A DNA stretch of 64,000 bases from Pseudomonas sp. SORT22 (GTDB lineage: Bacteria; Pseudomonadota; Gammaproteobacteria; Pseudomonadales; Pseudomonadaceae). The position numbers and the translations under genes are program-made. This document shows positions 24,555 to 35,454 of the stretch, in pieces. Every line of letters begins with the position of its first letter. Position 1 is the first letter of the stretch. The DNA lies in the NCBI RefSeq assembly GCF_018417635.1, contig NZ_CP071007.1, positions 558,001 to 622,000 of the forward strand, given 5' to 3'. The notes below the pieces were generated by a model. The model was not told the DNA's origin. It was given only the letters and a program-made list of their open reading frames with translations, and ran no database searches.

Positions 24555-26492
24555 ATGCAGTTCTGGCGGCGCAGTATCCAGTGGCAATTGATCGCAAGCA
24601 TGGGCGCAGCGCTGTTGCTGAGCATTCTGGTGGTGGTCGGCATCTACAGCGTGGCGGTCAATCGGCTGACCGAGCGTTACCTGGTCGACACTGCCTTGCC
24701 GGCGAGCATTGAGGCGATTCGTAACGACATCGAGCGCATGCTTGGCCGGCCGCTGACGGCGGCGGCGGACATCGCCAACAACACCCTGCTGCGCGACTGG
24801 CTGGCGGCGGGCGAAGACAGTGCCCAGGCGCCGCAATTCATCGAGTACCTCGAAGCCCTGCGCAAGCACAACCAGGCCTTTACCGCGCTGTTTGCCGCGA
24901 CCGCGAGCAACCACTACTACAACGAGAAAGGCCTGGACCGCACCCTCAGCCGCAGCAACCCGGCGGACAAATGGTTCTTCGGCTTCATCGACAGCGGCAA
25001 CCCGCGGCTGCTGAACATCGACACCGATGGCAGCACCGGCGAACTGGCGCTGTTCATCGATTATCGGGTGGAAAAAGCCGGGCAACTGGTGGGCATCGCC
25101 GGGCTTGGCCTGCGCATGACCGAACTGTCCGAGCTGATTCACAACTTCAGTTTTGGCGAGCACGGGCGAGTCATGCTGGTGCGTGGCGACGGTTTGATCC
25201 AGGTGCATCCGCAGGCGCAGTTCAGCGGCAAGCGGCAGTTGGCCGAACAGATTGGTGGCGAGGCTGCCAAAGTTGTCTTGAGCCGTGAGCAGGGCCTGCA
25301 CAGCAGCCGCTTCGAGCGCGATGGCGAGGGCTACCTGGCCCTCAGCCTGCCGCTGCGTGACCTCAACTGGACGCTGGTCGCCGAAGTGCCAGAAGCGCAG
25401 ATCTACGCCCAGGTACGCGAGACCGTCTGGCTGACCAGCCTGATTGGCGGCGCAGTGGCGTTGGTGTCGCTGTTGCTGGTGGTACTGCTGGCACGCGGTA
25501 TCGTCCGGCCGATCCGCCGCGTGACCGCTGCCCTGATGGCCATCGGCAATGGCGGCGGCGACCTGACCCAGCGCCTGGACGAGAACCGTGCAGACGAACT
25601 CGGCGACCTGGCCCGTGGCTTCAACCGCTTTCTCGACAGCCAGCGTGACCTGATCGGCGAGGTGCTGAGCACCAGCGAGCGCCTGCGGGCGTCGGTGGCG
25701 CAAGTCACGCAAGTGGTGGACAACACCGCCGAGCGTTCCGGCCGCCAACAGGAAATGACCGAGATGGTCGCCACCGCCGTGCATGAGATGGGCCTGACCG
25801 TGCAGGACATTGCCCAGAATGCCGGCAATGCCGCGCACGCCTCGCAAACCGCGCGCAGCGAAGCGCTACAGGCCCGCGACGTAGTGCGCCGCTCGATTGC
25901 CCATATCGAGGGCATGTCCGAGGAGATTGGCCAGGCGGCCAGTGCAGTGGGGGAGCTGGCTACGGAGGTGGCGTCGATCGACGAAGTGCTGGCGGTGATC
26001 CGCAGCATCTCCGAGCAAACCAACCTGCTGGCGCTCAACGCTGCCATCGAAGCGGCGAGAGCCGGCGAGATGGGCCGCGGCTTTGCCGTGGTCGCCGATG
26101 AAGTACGAACCCTGGCGCGGCGCACCCAGGTGTCCACCGATGAAGTGCAGCAAATGATCCTGCGCCTCAAGCAGGGTGCCGGCAGTGCGGTGGCGTCGAT
26201 GCAGGCCGGGCAGGCGGCAACCGGTACGGGCGTGGAGTCGAGCCAGCAGACCGGTGCTTCGCTGGGGACCATCACCGAGCAGGTCGAGCACATCAGTGAC
26301 ATGAACCATCAGGTGGCGACAGCGACTGAAGAGCAGTCGGCGGTGACCGAGGAGATCAACCGCACGGTGCAGGGGATTTCCGACCTGGCGCGGGAAACGG
26401 CGGTGGATGTGCAGGGGTGCCGGGAGGAGTGCCAGGCGCTGCGCGGGCTGGCCGATGACCTGGCGCGGCAGATGGGTGGGTTTCGCCTTTGA
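24555..26492 (+). CDS. mcpH: Methyl-accepting chemotaxis protein, dCache sensor, McpH-like
   Basis: A 645-residue chemoreceptor. TM1 (about 10-32, [20 protein letters not shown]) and TM2 (about 285-310) enclose a roughly 250-residue periplasmic dCache domain ([20 protein letters not shown] and [20 protein letters not shown]). HAMP and the signalling domain with [20 protein letters not shown] follow. The start at 24555 has AGGGGA upstream. By position between gbcB and ltaE, and by size, it corresponds to what I recall as P. putida PP_0320/McpH, a receptor for purines. The receptor family is certain, the ligand assignment is not. Confidence 0.72.
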   Translation: MQFWRRSIQWQLIASMGAALLLSILVVVGIYSVAVNRLTERYLVDTALPASIEAIRNDIERMLGRPLTAAADIANNTLLRDWLAAGEDSAQAPQFIEYLEALRKHNQAFTALFAATASNHYYNEKGLDRTLSRSNPADKWFFGFIDSGNPRLLNIDTDGSTGELALFIDYRVEKAGQLVGIAGLGLRMTELSELIHNFSFGEHGRVMLVRGDGLIQVHPQAQFSGKRQLAEQIGGEAAKVVLSREQGLHSSRFERDGEGYLALSLPLRDLNWTLVAEVPEAQIYAQVRETVWLTSLIGGAVALVSLLLVVLLARGIVRPIRRVTAALMAIGNGGGDLTQRLDENRADELGDLARGFNRFLDSQRDLIGEVLSTSERLRASVAQVTQVVDNTAERSGRQQEMTEMVATAVHEMGLTVQDIAQNAGNAAHASQTARSEALQARDVVRRSIAHIEGMSEEIGQAASAVGELATEVASIDEVLAVIRSISEQTNLLALNAAIEAARAGEMGRGFAVVADEVRTLARRTQVSTDEVQQMILRLKQGAGSAVASMQAGQAATGTGVESSQQTGASLGTITEQVEHISDMNHQVATATEEQSAVTEEINRTVQGISDLARETAVDVQGCREECQALRGLADDLARQMGGFRL

Positions 26493-26494
26493 AA

Positions 26495-26566
26495 TTATCG
26501 CGGGGCAAGCCCGCTCCCACCGGATTTCATTGATCTTCGGTGGGAGCGGGCTTGCCCCGCGATAAG
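26495..26566. repeat. Inverted REP pair between mcpH-like and ltaE
   Basis: TTATCGCGGGGCAAGCCCGC...CCAC (26495-26520) and its complement (26540-26566) face each other between two convergent genes and may serve as a bidirectional terminator. Confidence 0.85.
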
Positions 26567-26570
26567 GCCC

Positions 26571-27611
26571 TCAAGCCCCCATCACCGCCCGGATATCCGC
26601 CGCCAGCTCACGCACCCGCGCCTCTTCGGTATCCCACGAGCACATGAAGCGTGCGCCGCCGCTGCCGATGAAGGTGTAAAAGCGCCAGCCCTTGTTGCGC
26701 AAGGCTTCCAGCGCCGGTTCCGACATCTGCAGGAACACCCCGTTGGCCTCCACCGGGAACATCAGCTCAACCCCCGGCACATCGCGAACCAGTTCGCTGA
26801 GCAACTGCGCGCAGTGGTTGGCATGCACAGCGTGGCGCTGCCAGGCGCCGTCTTCCAGCAAACCGACCCAGGGTGCCGACAAAAAGCGCATCTTCGACGC
26901 CAGTTGCCCGGCCTGCTTGCAGCGGTAGTCGAAGTCTTCGGCCAGCTCGCGGTTGAAGAACAGGATCGCTTCACCCACCGCCATGCCGTTCTTGGTGCCG
27001 CCAAAGCACAGCACATCGACACCGGCCTTCCAGGTCAGCTCCGCCGGGCTGCAGCCGAGGAACGCGCAGGCGTTGCTGAAGCGGGCGCCGTCCATGTGCA
27101 GGTTCAGGCCCAGCTCCTTGCAGGTAGCGCTGATGGCCTTGAGTTCGTCCGGGCGGTAAACGCTGCCGACCTCGGTGGCCTGGGTGATGGTCACCACCCG
27201 TGGCTTGGGGTAGTGGATGTCCTGGCGCTTGAGCGCCACTTCGCGGATCGACTCGGGGGTCAGTTTGCCGGCTTCGCTGCGCGCGGTGAGCAGCTTGGAG
27301 CCGTTGGAGAAGAACTCCGGGGCGCCGCATTCGTCGGTCTCGACGTGGGCGGTCTCCGAGCAGATCACGCTGTGATAGCTCTGGCACAGCGACGACAGCG
27401 CCAGCGAGTTGGCGGCGGTGCCGTTGAAGGCGAAGAACACTTCGCAGTCGGTTTCGAACAATTTGCGGAAGTATTCCGAGGCACGTGCCGTCCATTGGTC
27501 GTCGCCGTAGGCGCGCTCGTGGCCCTGGTTGGCCTTTTCCATGGCGGCCCAGGCTTCGGGGCAGATACCTGAGTAGTTGTCGCTGGCGAATTGCTGGCTT
27601 TTATCTGGCAT
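26571..27611 (-). CDS. ltaE: Low-specificity L-threonine aldolase
   Basis: A 346-residue PLP enzyme of the beta-eliminating lyase family, cleaving L-threonine/allo-threonine to glycine and acetaldehyde. Visible landmarks are the substrate/PLP region AFNGTAANSLAL, HMDGARF (D174) and the PLP lysine in CFGGTKNGMAVGE (K207). The length is normal. It lies convergent to the chemoreceptor and divergent from glyA, within the glycine-producing sarcosine/betaine cluster, as in P. aeruginosa, where it is near gbcAB. The start MPDKSQQFASDN follows GGACAGTGTC. Confidence 0.9.
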   Translation of the reverse strand: MPDKSQQFASDNYSGICPEAWAAMEKANQGHERAYGDDQWTARASEYFRKLFETDCEVFFAFNGTAANSLALSSLCQSYHSVICSETAHVETDECGAPEFFSNGSKLLTARSEAGKLTPESIREVALKRQDIHYPKPRVVTITQATEVGSVYRPDELKAISATCKELGLNLHMDGARFSNACAFLGCSPAELTWKAGVDVLCFGGTKNGMAVGEAILFFNRELAEDFDYRCKQAGQLASKMRFLSAPWVGLLEDGAWQRHAVHANHCAQLLSELVRDVPGVELMFPVEANGVFLQMSEPALEALRNKGWRFYTFIGSGGARFMCSWDTEEARVRELAADIRAVMGA

Positions 27612-27687
27612 GACACTGTCCTGTGAACGACGCAGACGAGCACTCTAAACCAAGAATTGCGGCGTCGCCTATACAAAGCATTGCCCC

Positions 27688-27716
27688 CGTGGAAGCGGGC
27701 TTGCCCCGCGATGAGG
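27688..27716. repeat. REP element (single, variant)
   Basis: GTGGAAGCGGGCTTGCCCCG followed by CGATGAGGC, in the ltaE-glyA divergent gap. Confidence 0.75.
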
Positions 27717-27842
27717 CTACATGTCGTAAACGCACCTTTGCGTGGCGTCCGTAGGCATCTGGGCTGTCTGCGTCGGTCATACCATCGCTGCAAAAGGGCA
27801 ATTGCCCGACAAGAACCGATGCCGCTGCCGGGAGAGACTGCG

Positions 27843-29096
27843 ATGTTCAGCAAGCAAGACCAGATCCAGGGTTATGACGATGCACTGCTGGCGGCGATCA
27901 ATGCCGAAGAGCAACGCCAGGAAGATCACATCGAGCTGATCGCCTCGGAAAACTACACCAGCAAGCGTGTCATGCAGGCCCAGGGCAGCGGCCTGACCAA
28001 CAAATACGCCGAAGGCTACCCGGGCAAGCGCTATTACGGCGGTTGCGAGCATGTGGATAAAGTCGAGCAACTGGCCATCGACCGCGCCAAGCAGCTGTTC
28101 GGCGCCGATTACGCCAACGTTCAGCCGCACTCCGGCTCCTCGGCCAACAGCGCCGTATACCTGGCCCTGCTGCAGGCCGGCGATACCATCCTGGGCATGA
28201 GCCTGGCCCACGGCGGTCACCTGACCCACGGCGCCAAGGTGTCGTCCTCGGGCAAGCTGTACAACGCCGTGCAGTACGGCATCGACACCAACACCGGGCT
28301 GATCGACTACGACGAAGTCGAGCGCCTGGCGCTGGAGAACAAGCCGAAAATGATCGTCGCCGGGTTCTCGGCCTACTCAAAAACCCTCGATTTCCCACGC
28401 TTTCGTCAGATCGCCGACAAGGTCGGTGCTTATCTGTTCGTCGACATGGCCCACGTTGCCGGCCTGGTCGCCGCTGGCCTGTACCCGAACCCGCTGCCTT
28501 ACGCTGACGTGGTCACCACCACCACCCACAAGACCCTGCGCGGCCCGCGTGGCGGCCTGATTTTGGCGCGCAGCAACGAAGAGATCGAGAAGAAGCTCAA
28601 CGCCGCGGTATTCCCCGGTGCCCAGGGCGGCCCGCTGATGCACGTGATCGCCGCCAAGGCGGTGTGCTTCAAGGAGGCGCTGGAGCCTGGCTTCAAGACC
28701 TATCAACAGCAGGTGATCGACAACGCCCAGGCCATGGCCGAAGTGTTCATCAAACGCGGTTATGACGTGGTTTCCGGCGGCACCGACAACCACCTGTTCC
28801 TGGTCAGCCTGATCCGCCAGGGCCTGACCGGCAAAGAGGCCGACGCCGCCCTGGGCCGTGCGCACATCACCGTCAACAAGAACGCCGTGCCCAACGACCC
28901 GCAGTCGCCGTTCGTCACCTCCGGCCTGCGCATCGGCACCCCGGCGGTCACCAGCCGCGGCTTCAAGGTCAGCCAGTGCGTGGAGCTGGCCGGCTGGATC
29001 TGCGACATCCTCGATAACCTCGGTGATGCCGACGTCGAGGCCGATGTTGCGAAGAACGTGTCGGCACTCTGTGCAGATTTTCCGGTTTATCGCTGA
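27843..29096 (+). CDS. glyA: Serine hydroxymethyltransferase
   Basis: A 417-residue PLP enzyme interconverting glycine plus 5,10-methylene-THF with serine and THF. Landmarks: [54 protein letters not shown] and the PLP lysine in [14 protein letters not shown] (K230). The start at 27843 has GGGAGAG upstream. It leads the sarcosine oxidase operon (21 bp to soxB), so it takes up the methylene-THF released when SoxBDAG oxidises sarcosine. This corresponds to the pathway-specific copy (glyA1 in P. aeruginosa). An isolated perfect DnaA box (28052-28060) is coincidental coding sequence. Confidence 0.95.
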   Translation: MFSKQDQIQGYDDALLAAINAEEQRQEDHIELIASENYTSKRVMQAQGSGLTNKYAEGYPGKRYYGGCEHVDKVEQLAIDRAKQLFGADYANVQPHSGSSANSAVYLALLQAGDTILGMSLAHGGHLTHGAKVSSSGKLYNAVQYGIDTNTGLIDYDEVERLALENKPKMIVAGFSAYSKTLDFPRFRQIADKVGAYLFVDMAHVAGLVAAGLYPNPLPYADVVTTTTHKTLRGPRGGLILARSNEEIEKKLNAAVFPGAQGGPLMHVIAAKAVCFKEALEPGFKTYQQQVIDNAQAMAEVFIKRGYDVVSGGTDNHLFLVSLIRQGLTGKEADAALGRAHITVNKNAVPNDPQSPFVTSGLRIGTPAVTSRGFKVSQCVELAGWICDILDNLGDADVEADVAKNVSALCADFPVYR

Positions 29097-29116
29097 GTGG
29101 TCCAGGAGTAAAGACT

Positions 29117-30367
29117 ATGCAACGTTACTCAGGCTTCGGCCTCTTCAAGCACTCGCTCAGCCACCACGAAAACTGGCAGCGCATGTGGCGCACGCCCACC
29201 CCGAAAAAAGTCTACGACGTGGTCATCGTCGGTGGTGGCGGGCATGGCCTGGCCACCGCCTACTACCTGGCCAAGGAACACGGCATCACCAACGTGGCAG
29301 TGGTCGAGAAGGGCTGGCTGGGAGGCGGCAACACCGCGCGCAACACCACCATCGTCCGCTCCAACTACCTGTGGGACGAGTCGGCGCACCTGTATGAACA
29401 CGCGATGAAGCTCTGGGAAGGGCTGTCACAAGACATCAACTACAACGTGATGTTCTCCCAGCGCGGCGTCTACAACCTTTGCCACACCCTGCAGGACATG
29501 CGCGACTCCGAGCGTCGGGTCAGTGCCAACCGCCTCAATGGCGTCGACGGCGAGCTGCTCAATGCTCAACAAGTAGCTGAAGAAATCCCTTACCTGGACT
29601 GCTCGAAGAACACCCGCTACCCGATCATCGGCGCCACCGTGCAGCGCCGCGGTGGTGTTGCCCGCCACGACGCCGTTGCCTGGGGCTTTGCCCGCGCCGC
29701 CGACGCCCTGGGCGTCGACCTGATCCAGCAAACCGAAGTGATCGGTTTTCGCAAGGAAAACGGCGTGGTCATCGGCGTCGAGACCAACAAAGGCTTTATC
29801 GGCGCCAAGCGCGTCGGCGTGGTCACCGCCGGTAACTCCGGGCACATGGCCAAGCTCGCAGGTTTCCGCCTGCCGATCGAATCGCATCCGCTGCAAGCAC
29901 TGGTGTCCGAGCCGCTCAAGCCGATCATCGACAGCGTGATCATGTCCAACGCCGTGCACGGCTACATCAGCCAGTCGGACAAGGGCGACCTGGTCATCGG
30001 CGCCGGCATCGACGGCTGGGTCGGTTACGGCCAGCGCGGTTCGTACCCGGTGATCGAGCACACCCTGCAGGCCATCGTCGAAATGTTCCCGATCCTCTCG
30101 CGGGTGCGCATGAACCGCCAGTGGGGCGGCATCGTCGATACCACCCCGGACGCCTGCCCGATCATCTCCAAGACCCCGGTGAAGAACATGTTCTTCAACT
30201 GCGGCTGGGGCACTGGCGGCTTCAAGGCCACCCCAGGCTCGGGCAACGTCTTTGCCGCAAGCCTGGCCAAGGGCGAAATGCACCCGCTGGCCAAACCCTT
30301 TTCCATCGACCGTTTCCACAACGGTGCACTGATCGACGAACACGGCGCCGCCGCTGTCGCCCACTAA
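29117..30367 (+). CDS. soxB: Sarcosine oxidase, beta subunit
   Basis: A 416-residue FAD subunit of heterotetrameric sarcosine oxidase, which oxidises sarcosine to glycine. The dinucleotide-binding motif is [20 protein letters not shown] (about residues 35-54), followed by [20 protein letters not shown], typical of the covalent-FMN/FAD amine oxidase group. The C-terminal part includes [20 protein letters not shown] and [19 protein letters not shown] lies 10 bp before the ATG. First of soxBDAG. Confidence 0.95.
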   Translation: MQRYSGFGLFKHSLSHHENWQRMWRTPTPKKVYDVVIVGGGGHGLATAYYLAKEHGITNVAVVEKGWLGGGNTARNTTIVRSNYLWDESAHLYEHAMKLWEGLSQDINYNVMFSQRGVYNLCHTLQDMRDSERRVSANRLNGVDGELLNAQQVAEEIPYLDCSKNTRYPIIGATVQRRGGVARHDAVAWGFARAADALGVDLIQQTEVIGFRKENGVVIGVETNKGFIGAKRVGVVTAGNSGHMAKLAGFRLPIESHPLQALVSEPLKPIIDSVIMSNAVHGYISQSDKGDLVIGAGIDGWVGYGQRGSYPVIEHTLQAIVEMFPILSRVRMNRQWGGIVDTTPDACPIISKTPVKNMFFNCGWGTGGFKATPGSGNVFAASLAKGEMHPLAKPFSIDRFHNGALIDEHGAAAVAH

Positions 30368-30381
30368 CAGGAGAAATCCCC

Positions 30382-30711
30382 ATGTTGCATATCTTCTGTC
30401 CCCACTGCGGCGAGCTGCGCTCCGAAGAGGAGTTCCACGCCGCAGGTCAGGCGCACATTCCCCGGCCGCTGGACCCCAACGCCTGCTCCGACGAGGAGTG
30501 GGGCGACTACATGTTCTTTCGCGATAACCCCCGTGGCCTGCACCACGAGCTGTGGATTCACGCCGCTGGTTGCCGCCAGTACTTCAACGCCACGCGTGAC
30601 ACGCTGACCTACGAAATTCTCGAAACCTATCCGATCGGCGCCAAGCCGCAGGTCACCGGCAAGAACACCAGCCCGCAGTTGGCAGTCAGTGGTCAGGGAG
30701 AAAAGGTATGA
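30382..30711 (+). CDS. soxD: Sarcosine oxidase, delta subunit
   Basis: A 109-residue zinc-binding small subunit. It begins MLHIFCPHCGELRSEEEFHA (CPHC zinc ligands), then DNPRGLHHELWIHAAGCRQY, which contains a His/Cys for the same site. It overlaps soxA by 4 bp (ATGA). AGGAGAA lies 9 bp upstream. Length and position are normal for the operon. Confidence 0.93.
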   Translation: MLHIFCPHCGELRSEEEFHAAGQAHIPRPLDPNACSDEEWGDYMFFRDNPRGLHHELWIHAAGCRQYFNATRDTLTYEILETYPIGAKPQVTGKNTSPQLAVSGQGEKV

Positions 30712-33700
30712 GCCAGGTCTATCGCCTGTCCAACGGCGGTCGTATCGATCGCAGCAAAGTCTTGAACTTCACCTTCAACGGCCAGACCTACCAGGGCTTT
30801 GCCGGTGACACCCTGGCCGCTGCACTGCTGGCCAACGGCGTCGACATTGTCGGGCGCAGCTTCAAGTACTCGCGCCCGCGCGGGATCATCGCCGCAGGTA
30901 GCGAGGAGCCCAACGCCATCCTGCAGATCGGCGCCACCGAAGCCACCCAGGTGCCCAACGTGCGCGCCACCCAGCAGGCGCTGTACGCCGGCCTTGTGGC
31001 CACCAGCACCAACGGCTGGCCGAATGTGAACAACGACGTCATGGGCATCCTCGGCAAGGTCGGCGGCAAGCTGATGCCGCCGGGTTTCTACTACAAGACG
31101 TTCATGTACCCGCAGTCGTTCTGGATGACCTACGAGAAGTACATCCGCAAAGCCGCCGGCCTTGGCCGTGCGCCGCTGCAGAACGACCCGGACAGCTACG
31201 ACTACATGAACCACCACTGCGACGTGCTGGTGGTCGGCGCCGGCCCCGCCGGCCTGGCCGCAGCCCTGGCGGCTGGCCGCAGCGGCGCGCGGGTGATCCT
31301 CGCCGATGAACAGGAAGAGTTTGGCGGCAGCCTGCTCGACAGCCGTGAAACCCTCGATGGTAAACCGGCCGCCGACTGGGTTGCGGCTGTGGTGGCCGAA
31401 CTCAAGGCACTGCCGGAAGTCACCCTGTTGCCACGGGCCACGGTCAACGGCTACCACGATCACAACTTCCTCACCATTCACGAGCGCCTGACCGACCATC
31501 TGGGCGATCGCGCGCCGATCGGCCAGGTGCGCCAGCGCATGCACCGGGTACGCGCCAAGCGTGTGGTGCTGGCGACTGGCGCCCACGAGCGGCCTTTGGT
31601 GTACGGCAACAACGATGTGCCGGGCAACATGCTTGCCGGTGCGGTCTCGACCTACGTGCGCCGCTATGGCGTGGCGCCGGGGCGCAAGTTGGTACTGTCG
31701 ACCAACAACGACCATGCCTACCGCGTGGCCCTGGACTGGCACGACGCCGGCCTGAACGTGGTCGCCGTCGCCGATGCCCGCCACAACCCGCGCGGTTCGT
31801 TGGTGGAAGAGGCGCGGGCCAAGGGCATTCGCATCCTCACCTCCAGCGCGGTGATCGAGACGCGCGGCAGCAAGCACGTGACTGCAGCCCGGGTTGCCGC
31901 CATCGACGTCAAGGCGCATAAGGTCAGCAGCCCCGGCGAGTGGCTGGATTGCGACCTGGTAGCCACCTCCGGCGGCTACAGCCCGGTGGTGCACCTGGCT
32001 TCGCACCTGGGCGGCAAACCGGTCTGGCGTGAAGACATTCTCGGTTTCGTACCCGGTGAAGCACCGCAAAAACGCGTGTGCGTGGGTGGCATCAACGGTG
32101 TGTTCGCCCTTGCCGACACCCTCGCCGATGGTTTTGAAGGCGGCGTGCGCGCCGCCACCGAAGCCGGTTTCAAGGCGGTGCTGGGGGTGATTCCGAAAGT
32201 CCTGGCACGCCAGGAGGAACCAACCGTGGCGCTGTTCCAGGTGCCCCACGACAAGAACACTGCACGGGCGCCGAAGCAGTTCGTCGACCAGCAGAACGAC
32301 GTCACCGCCGCCGCCATCGAACTGGCTACCCGCGAAGGCTTCGAGTCGGTCGAGCACGTCAAGCGCTACACCGCGCTGGGCTTTGGTACCGATCAGGGCA
32401 AGCTGGGCAACATCAACGGCCTGGCGATTGCCGCCCGTTCGATGGGCATCACCATCCCGGAAATGGGCACCACCATGTTCCGCCCCAACTACACGCCGAT
32501 CACCTTCGGCGCGGTGGCGGGCCGGCACTGCGGGCACCTGTTCGAGCCGGTACGCTTTACTGCCCTGCATGCCTGGCATGTGAAGAACGGCGCCGAATTC
32601 GAAGACGTCGGCCAGTGGAAGCGCCCCTGGTACTTCCCGCGCAACGGCGAGGACATTCATGCCGCCGTGGCTCGCGAGTGCAAGGCGGTGCGTGACAGCG
32701 TCGGCCTGCTCGACGCCTCGACCCTGGGCAAGATCGACATCCAGGGCCCGGACGCGCGCGAATTCCTCAACCGCATCTACACCAACGCCTGGACCAAGCT
32801 CGATGTTGGCAAGGCCCGCTACGGCCTCATGTGCAAAGAAGATGGCATGGTCTTCGACGACGGCGTCACCGCCTGTGTCGGCGACAACCACTTCATCATG
32901 ACCACCACCACAGGTGGCGCGGCGCGGGTGCTGCAGTGGCTGGAGATCTACCAGCAGACCGAATGGCCGGACCTGAAAGTGTACTTCACCTCGGTCACCG
33001 ACCACTGGGCGACCCTGACCCTGTCGGGCCCCAACAGCCGCAAGCTGCTCAGCGAAGTCAGCGATATCGACCTGGACAAGGACGCCTTCCCGTTCATGAC
33101 CTGGAAGGAGGGCCTGGTCGGCGGTGTGCCGGCGCGGGTGTTCCGTATCTCGTTCACCGGCGAGCTGTCGTATGAAGTCAACGTCCAGGCCAACTACGCC
33201 ATGGGCGTGCTGGAGAAGATCGTCGCTGCCGGCAAGCAATACAACCTGACCCCGTACGGTACCGAAACCATGCACGTACTGCGCGCCGAGAAGGGCTTCA
33301 TCATCGTCGGCCAGGACACCGACGGCTCGATGACCCCGGACGACCTCAACATGGGCTGGTGTGTTGGCCGCACCAAGCCGTTTTCGTGGATCGGCTGGCG
33401 CGGGATGAACCGCGAAGACTGCGTGCGCGAGAACCGCAAGCAGCTGGTCGGGCTCAAGCCGGTCGACCCCAACAAGTGGCTGCCAGAAGGCGCGCAACTG
33501 GTGTTCGACCCGAAACAAGCGATCCCGATGGACATGGTCGGTCACGTCACCTCCAGCTACGCCAGCAACTCCCTGGGCTATTCGTTTGCCATGGGTGTGG
33601 TCAAGGGCGGGCTCAAACGCATCGGCGAACGGGTCTACTCGCCCCAGGCCGATGGCAGCGTGATCGAGGCCGAGATCTGCTCTTCGGTGTTCTTCGATCC

Positions 33701-33725
33701 GAAGGGTGAGCGGCAGAACATCTAA
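30708..33725 (+). CDS. soxA: Sarcosine oxidase, alpha subunit
   Basis: A 1005-residue multidomain subunit. An N-terminal ferredoxin-like/NAD region (FTFNGQTYQGFAGDTLAAAL) is followed by a FAD/NAD-binding core with LVVGAGPAGLAAALAAGRSG (about residue 172). A C-terminal aminomethyltransferase (GcvT-like) domain that binds THF (from about residue 590; ARYGLMCKEDGMVFDDGVTA and GELSYEVNVQANYAMG) converts the methyl group to 5,10-methylene-THF. Translationally coupled to soxD. Confidence 0.95.
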   Translation: MSQVYRLSNGGRIDRSKVLNFTFNGQTYQGFAGDTLAAALLANGVDIVGRSFKYSRPRGIIAAGSEEPNAILQIGATEATQVPNVRATQQALYAGLVATSTNGWPNVNNDVMGILGKVGGKLMPPGFYYKTFMYPQSFWMTYEKYIRKAAGLGRAPLQNDPDSYDYMNHHCDVLVVGAGPAGLAAALAAGRSGARVILADEQEEFGGSLLDSRETLDGKPAADWVAAVVAELKALPEVTLLPRATVNGYHDHNFLTIHERLTDHLGDRAPIGQVRQRMHRVRAKRVVLATGAHERPLVYGNNDVPGNMLAGAVSTYVRRYGVAPGRKLVLSTNNDHAYRVALDWHDAGLNVVAVADARHNPRGSLVEEARAKGIRILTSSAVIETRGSKHVTAARVAAIDVKAHKVSSPGEWLDCDLVATSGGYSPVVHLASHLGGKPVWREDILGFVPGEAPQKRVCVGGINGVFALADTLADGFEGGVRAATEAGFKAVLGVIPKVLARQEEPTVALFQVPHDKNTARAPKQFVDQQNDVTAAAIELATREGFESVEHVKRYTALGFGTDQGKLGNINGLAIAARSMGITIPEMGTTMFRPNYTPITFGAVAGRHCGHLFEPVRFTALHAWHVKNGAEFEDVGQWKRPWYFPRNGEDIHAAVARECKAVRDSVGLLDASTLGKIDIQGPDAREFLNRIYTNAWTKLDVGKARYGLMCKEDGMVFDDGVTACVGDNHFIMTTTTGGAARVLQWLEIYQQTEWPDLKVYFTSVTDHWATLTLSGPNSRKLLSEVSDIDLDKDAFPFMTWKEGLVGGVPARVFRISFTGELSYEVNVQANYAMGVLEKIVAAGKQYNLTPYGTETMHVLRAEKGFIIVGQDTDGSMTPDDLNMGWCVGRTKPFSWIGWRGMNREDCVRENRKQLVGLKPVDPNKWLPEGAQLVFDPKQAIPMDMVGHVTSSYASNSLGYSFAMGVVKGGLKRIGERVYSPQADGSVIEAEICSSVFFDPKGERQNI

Positions 33726-33792
33726 CGCCGGCGTGATGTAGCTCCCACAGGGATCGCGTTACCAGGTCCACAGAATTCAAGGCAGGTGTGTA

Positions 33793-34425
33793 ATGAGCAC
33801 GATCAACGTCTACCAGCAACGCCCCGGCAACGACGCCAAGGCTGAAACTCCGCTGCACCACGCCGACCTGCCGAGCCTGATCGGCAAGGGTCGCAAAAAC
33901 GCCGGGGTAACCCTGCGCGAGAAAAAACTCCTCGGCCACCTGACCCTGCGAGGCGATGGCAAGGACCCGGCCTTTGCCGGCGGTGTGTTCAAGGCCCTGG
34001 GCCTGGAACTGCCGGTGGCCCTGACCGTGGTCGCCAACGGCGAGATGTCGCTGCAGTGGCTGGGCCCGGATGAGTGGCTGCTGATCGTCCCCGGCGGAGA
34101 GGAATTTGCCGTCGAGCAAAAGCTGCGCGACGCCCTCGATGGCCTGCACATTCAGATCGTCAACGTCAGTGGCGGGCAAACCGTGCTGGAACTGAGCGGC
34201 CCCAACGTGCGCGACGTGCTGATGAAATCCACCAGCTACGATGTACATCCAAACAACTTTCCGGTGGGCAAGGCCGTCGGCACGGTGTTCGCCAAGTCGC
34301 AACTGGTGATCCGCCGCACCGGTGAAGAAACCTGGGAGCTGCTGATCCGCCGCAGTTTCTCCGACTACTGGTGGCTGTGGCTGCAGGACGCTTCCGCCGA
34401 ATACGGCCTGAGCATTCAGGCTTAA
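33793..34425 (+). CDS. soxG: Sarcosine oxidase, gamma subunit
   Basis: A 210-residue subunit with GcvT-like fold elements: LREKKLLGHLTLRGDGKDPA, LQWLGPDEWLLIVPGGEE, VNVSGGQTVLELSGPNVRDV and RRSFSDYWWLWLQDAS. It completes the heterotetramer. Separated from soxA by 67 bp without a recognisable terminator; AAGGCAGG lies upstream of the ATG. Confidence 0.92.
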   Translation: MSTINVYQQRPGNDAKAETPLHHADLPSLIGKGRKNAGVTLREKKLLGHLTLRGDGKDPAFAGGVFKALGLELPVALTVVANGEMSLQWLGPDEWLLIVPGGEEFAVEQKLRDALDGLHIQIVNVSGGQTVLELSGPNVRDVLMKSTSYDVHPNNFPVGKAVGTVFAKSQLVIRRTGEETWELLIRRSFSDYWWLWLQDASAEYGLSIQA

Positions 34426-34436
34426 GGAGCAATGCC

Positions 34437-35294
34437 ATGAGTCGTGCACCGGACACCTGGATTCTCACCGCCGACTGCCCGAGCCTGCTCGGCACGGTCG
34501 ACGCGGTGACGCGTTACCTGTTCGAGCAGCACTGCTACGTTACCGAGCACCACTCGTTCGATGACCGGCTGTCCGGGCGCTTTTTCATTCGCGTGGAATT
34601 CCGCCAGCCGGATGATTTCGACGAGGCCAGCTTTCGCGCAGGCCTGGCCGAGCGCGGCGCGGCGTTTGGCATGCTGTTCGAGCTGACCGCGCCCAAGCAC
34701 CGACCGAAAGTGGTGATCATGGTCTCCAAGGCCGATCACTGTCTCAACGATCTGCTCTATCGCCAGCGCATCGGCCAGTTGAGCATGGACGTGGTGGCAG
34801 TGGTTTCCAACCATCCGGACCTAGAGCCCCTGGCCCACTGGCACCGCATTCCCTATTACCACTTCGCCCTCGACCCCCATGACAAACCGGCGCAGGAGCG
34901 CAAGGTGCTGCAGGTGATCGAAGAGTCCGGCGCCGAGCTGGTAATCCTTGCCCGCTACATGCAGGTGCTGTCGCCCGAGTTGTGCCGCAAGCTCGACGGC
35001 TGGGCGATCAACATCCATCACTCGCTGCTGCCCGGCTTCAAGGGCGCCAAGCCCTACCACCAGGCCTACAACAAGGGCGTGAAACTGGTCGGTGCCACCG
35101 CGCACTACATCAACAACGACCTCGACGAAGGGCCGATCATCGCCCAAGGCGTCGAGGCGGTGGACCACAGCCATTACCCCGAAGACCTGATCGCCAAGGG
35201 CCGTGATATCGAGTGCCTGACCCTGGCGCGGGCGGTGGGCTATCACATCGAGCGGCGGGTGTTCCTCAACGCCAACCGGACGGTAGTGCTCTGA
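34437..35294 (+). CDS. purU: Formyltetrahydrofolate deformylase
   Basis: A 285-residue enzyme hydrolysing 10-formyl-THF to formate and THF. An N-terminal ACT domain (about 1-80, WILTADCPSLLGTVDAVTRY) precedes a formyltransferase-fold catalytic domain with NIHHSLLPGFKGAKPYHQA and GATAHYINNDLDEGPIIAQ (catalytic N, H and D of the family). The start at 34437 follows AAGGAGC. In this operon it should recycle folate loaded with sarcosine-derived one-carbon units. Eleven bp after soxG. Confidence 0.94.
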   Translation: MSRAPDTWILTADCPSLLGTVDAVTRYLFEQHCYVTEHHSFDDRLSGRFFIRVEFRQPDDFDEASFRAGLAERGAAFGMLFELTAPKHRPKVVIMVSKADHCLNDLLYRQRIGQLSMDVVAVVSNHPDLEPLAHWHRIPYYHFALDPHDKPAQERKVLQVIEESGAELVILARYMQVLSPELCRKLDGWAINIHHSLLPGFKGAKPYHQAYNKGVKLVGATAHYINNDLDEGPIIAQGVEAVDHSHYPEDLIAKGRDIECLTLARAVGYHIERRVFLNANRTVVL

Positions 35295-35300
35295 CGGCCG

Positions 35301-35360
35301 CCATCGCGGGGCAAGCCCGCTCCCACACCGGTAGGAGCGGGCTTGCCCCGCGATGAGGCC
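35301..35360. repeat. Inverted REP pair between purU and fdhA
   Basis: CATCGCGGGGCAAGCCCGCT then, after a short loop, its complement AGGAGCGGGCTTGCCCCGCG. It may cap the purU transcript. Confidence 0.85.
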
Positions 35361-35454
35361 TTCAAGGCAAAAACAGATTCCAGTAACACAGCGCCGCCTA
35401 CGGGCAGCGCACTTTGCACCGCTACATAACAACAAACTTTAGCGAGGTGAAAGC

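Noticed and set aside
30693..33545. 950-residue minus-strand open frame opposite soxA
   Set aside because: Antisense shadow of soxA with no recognisable motif.
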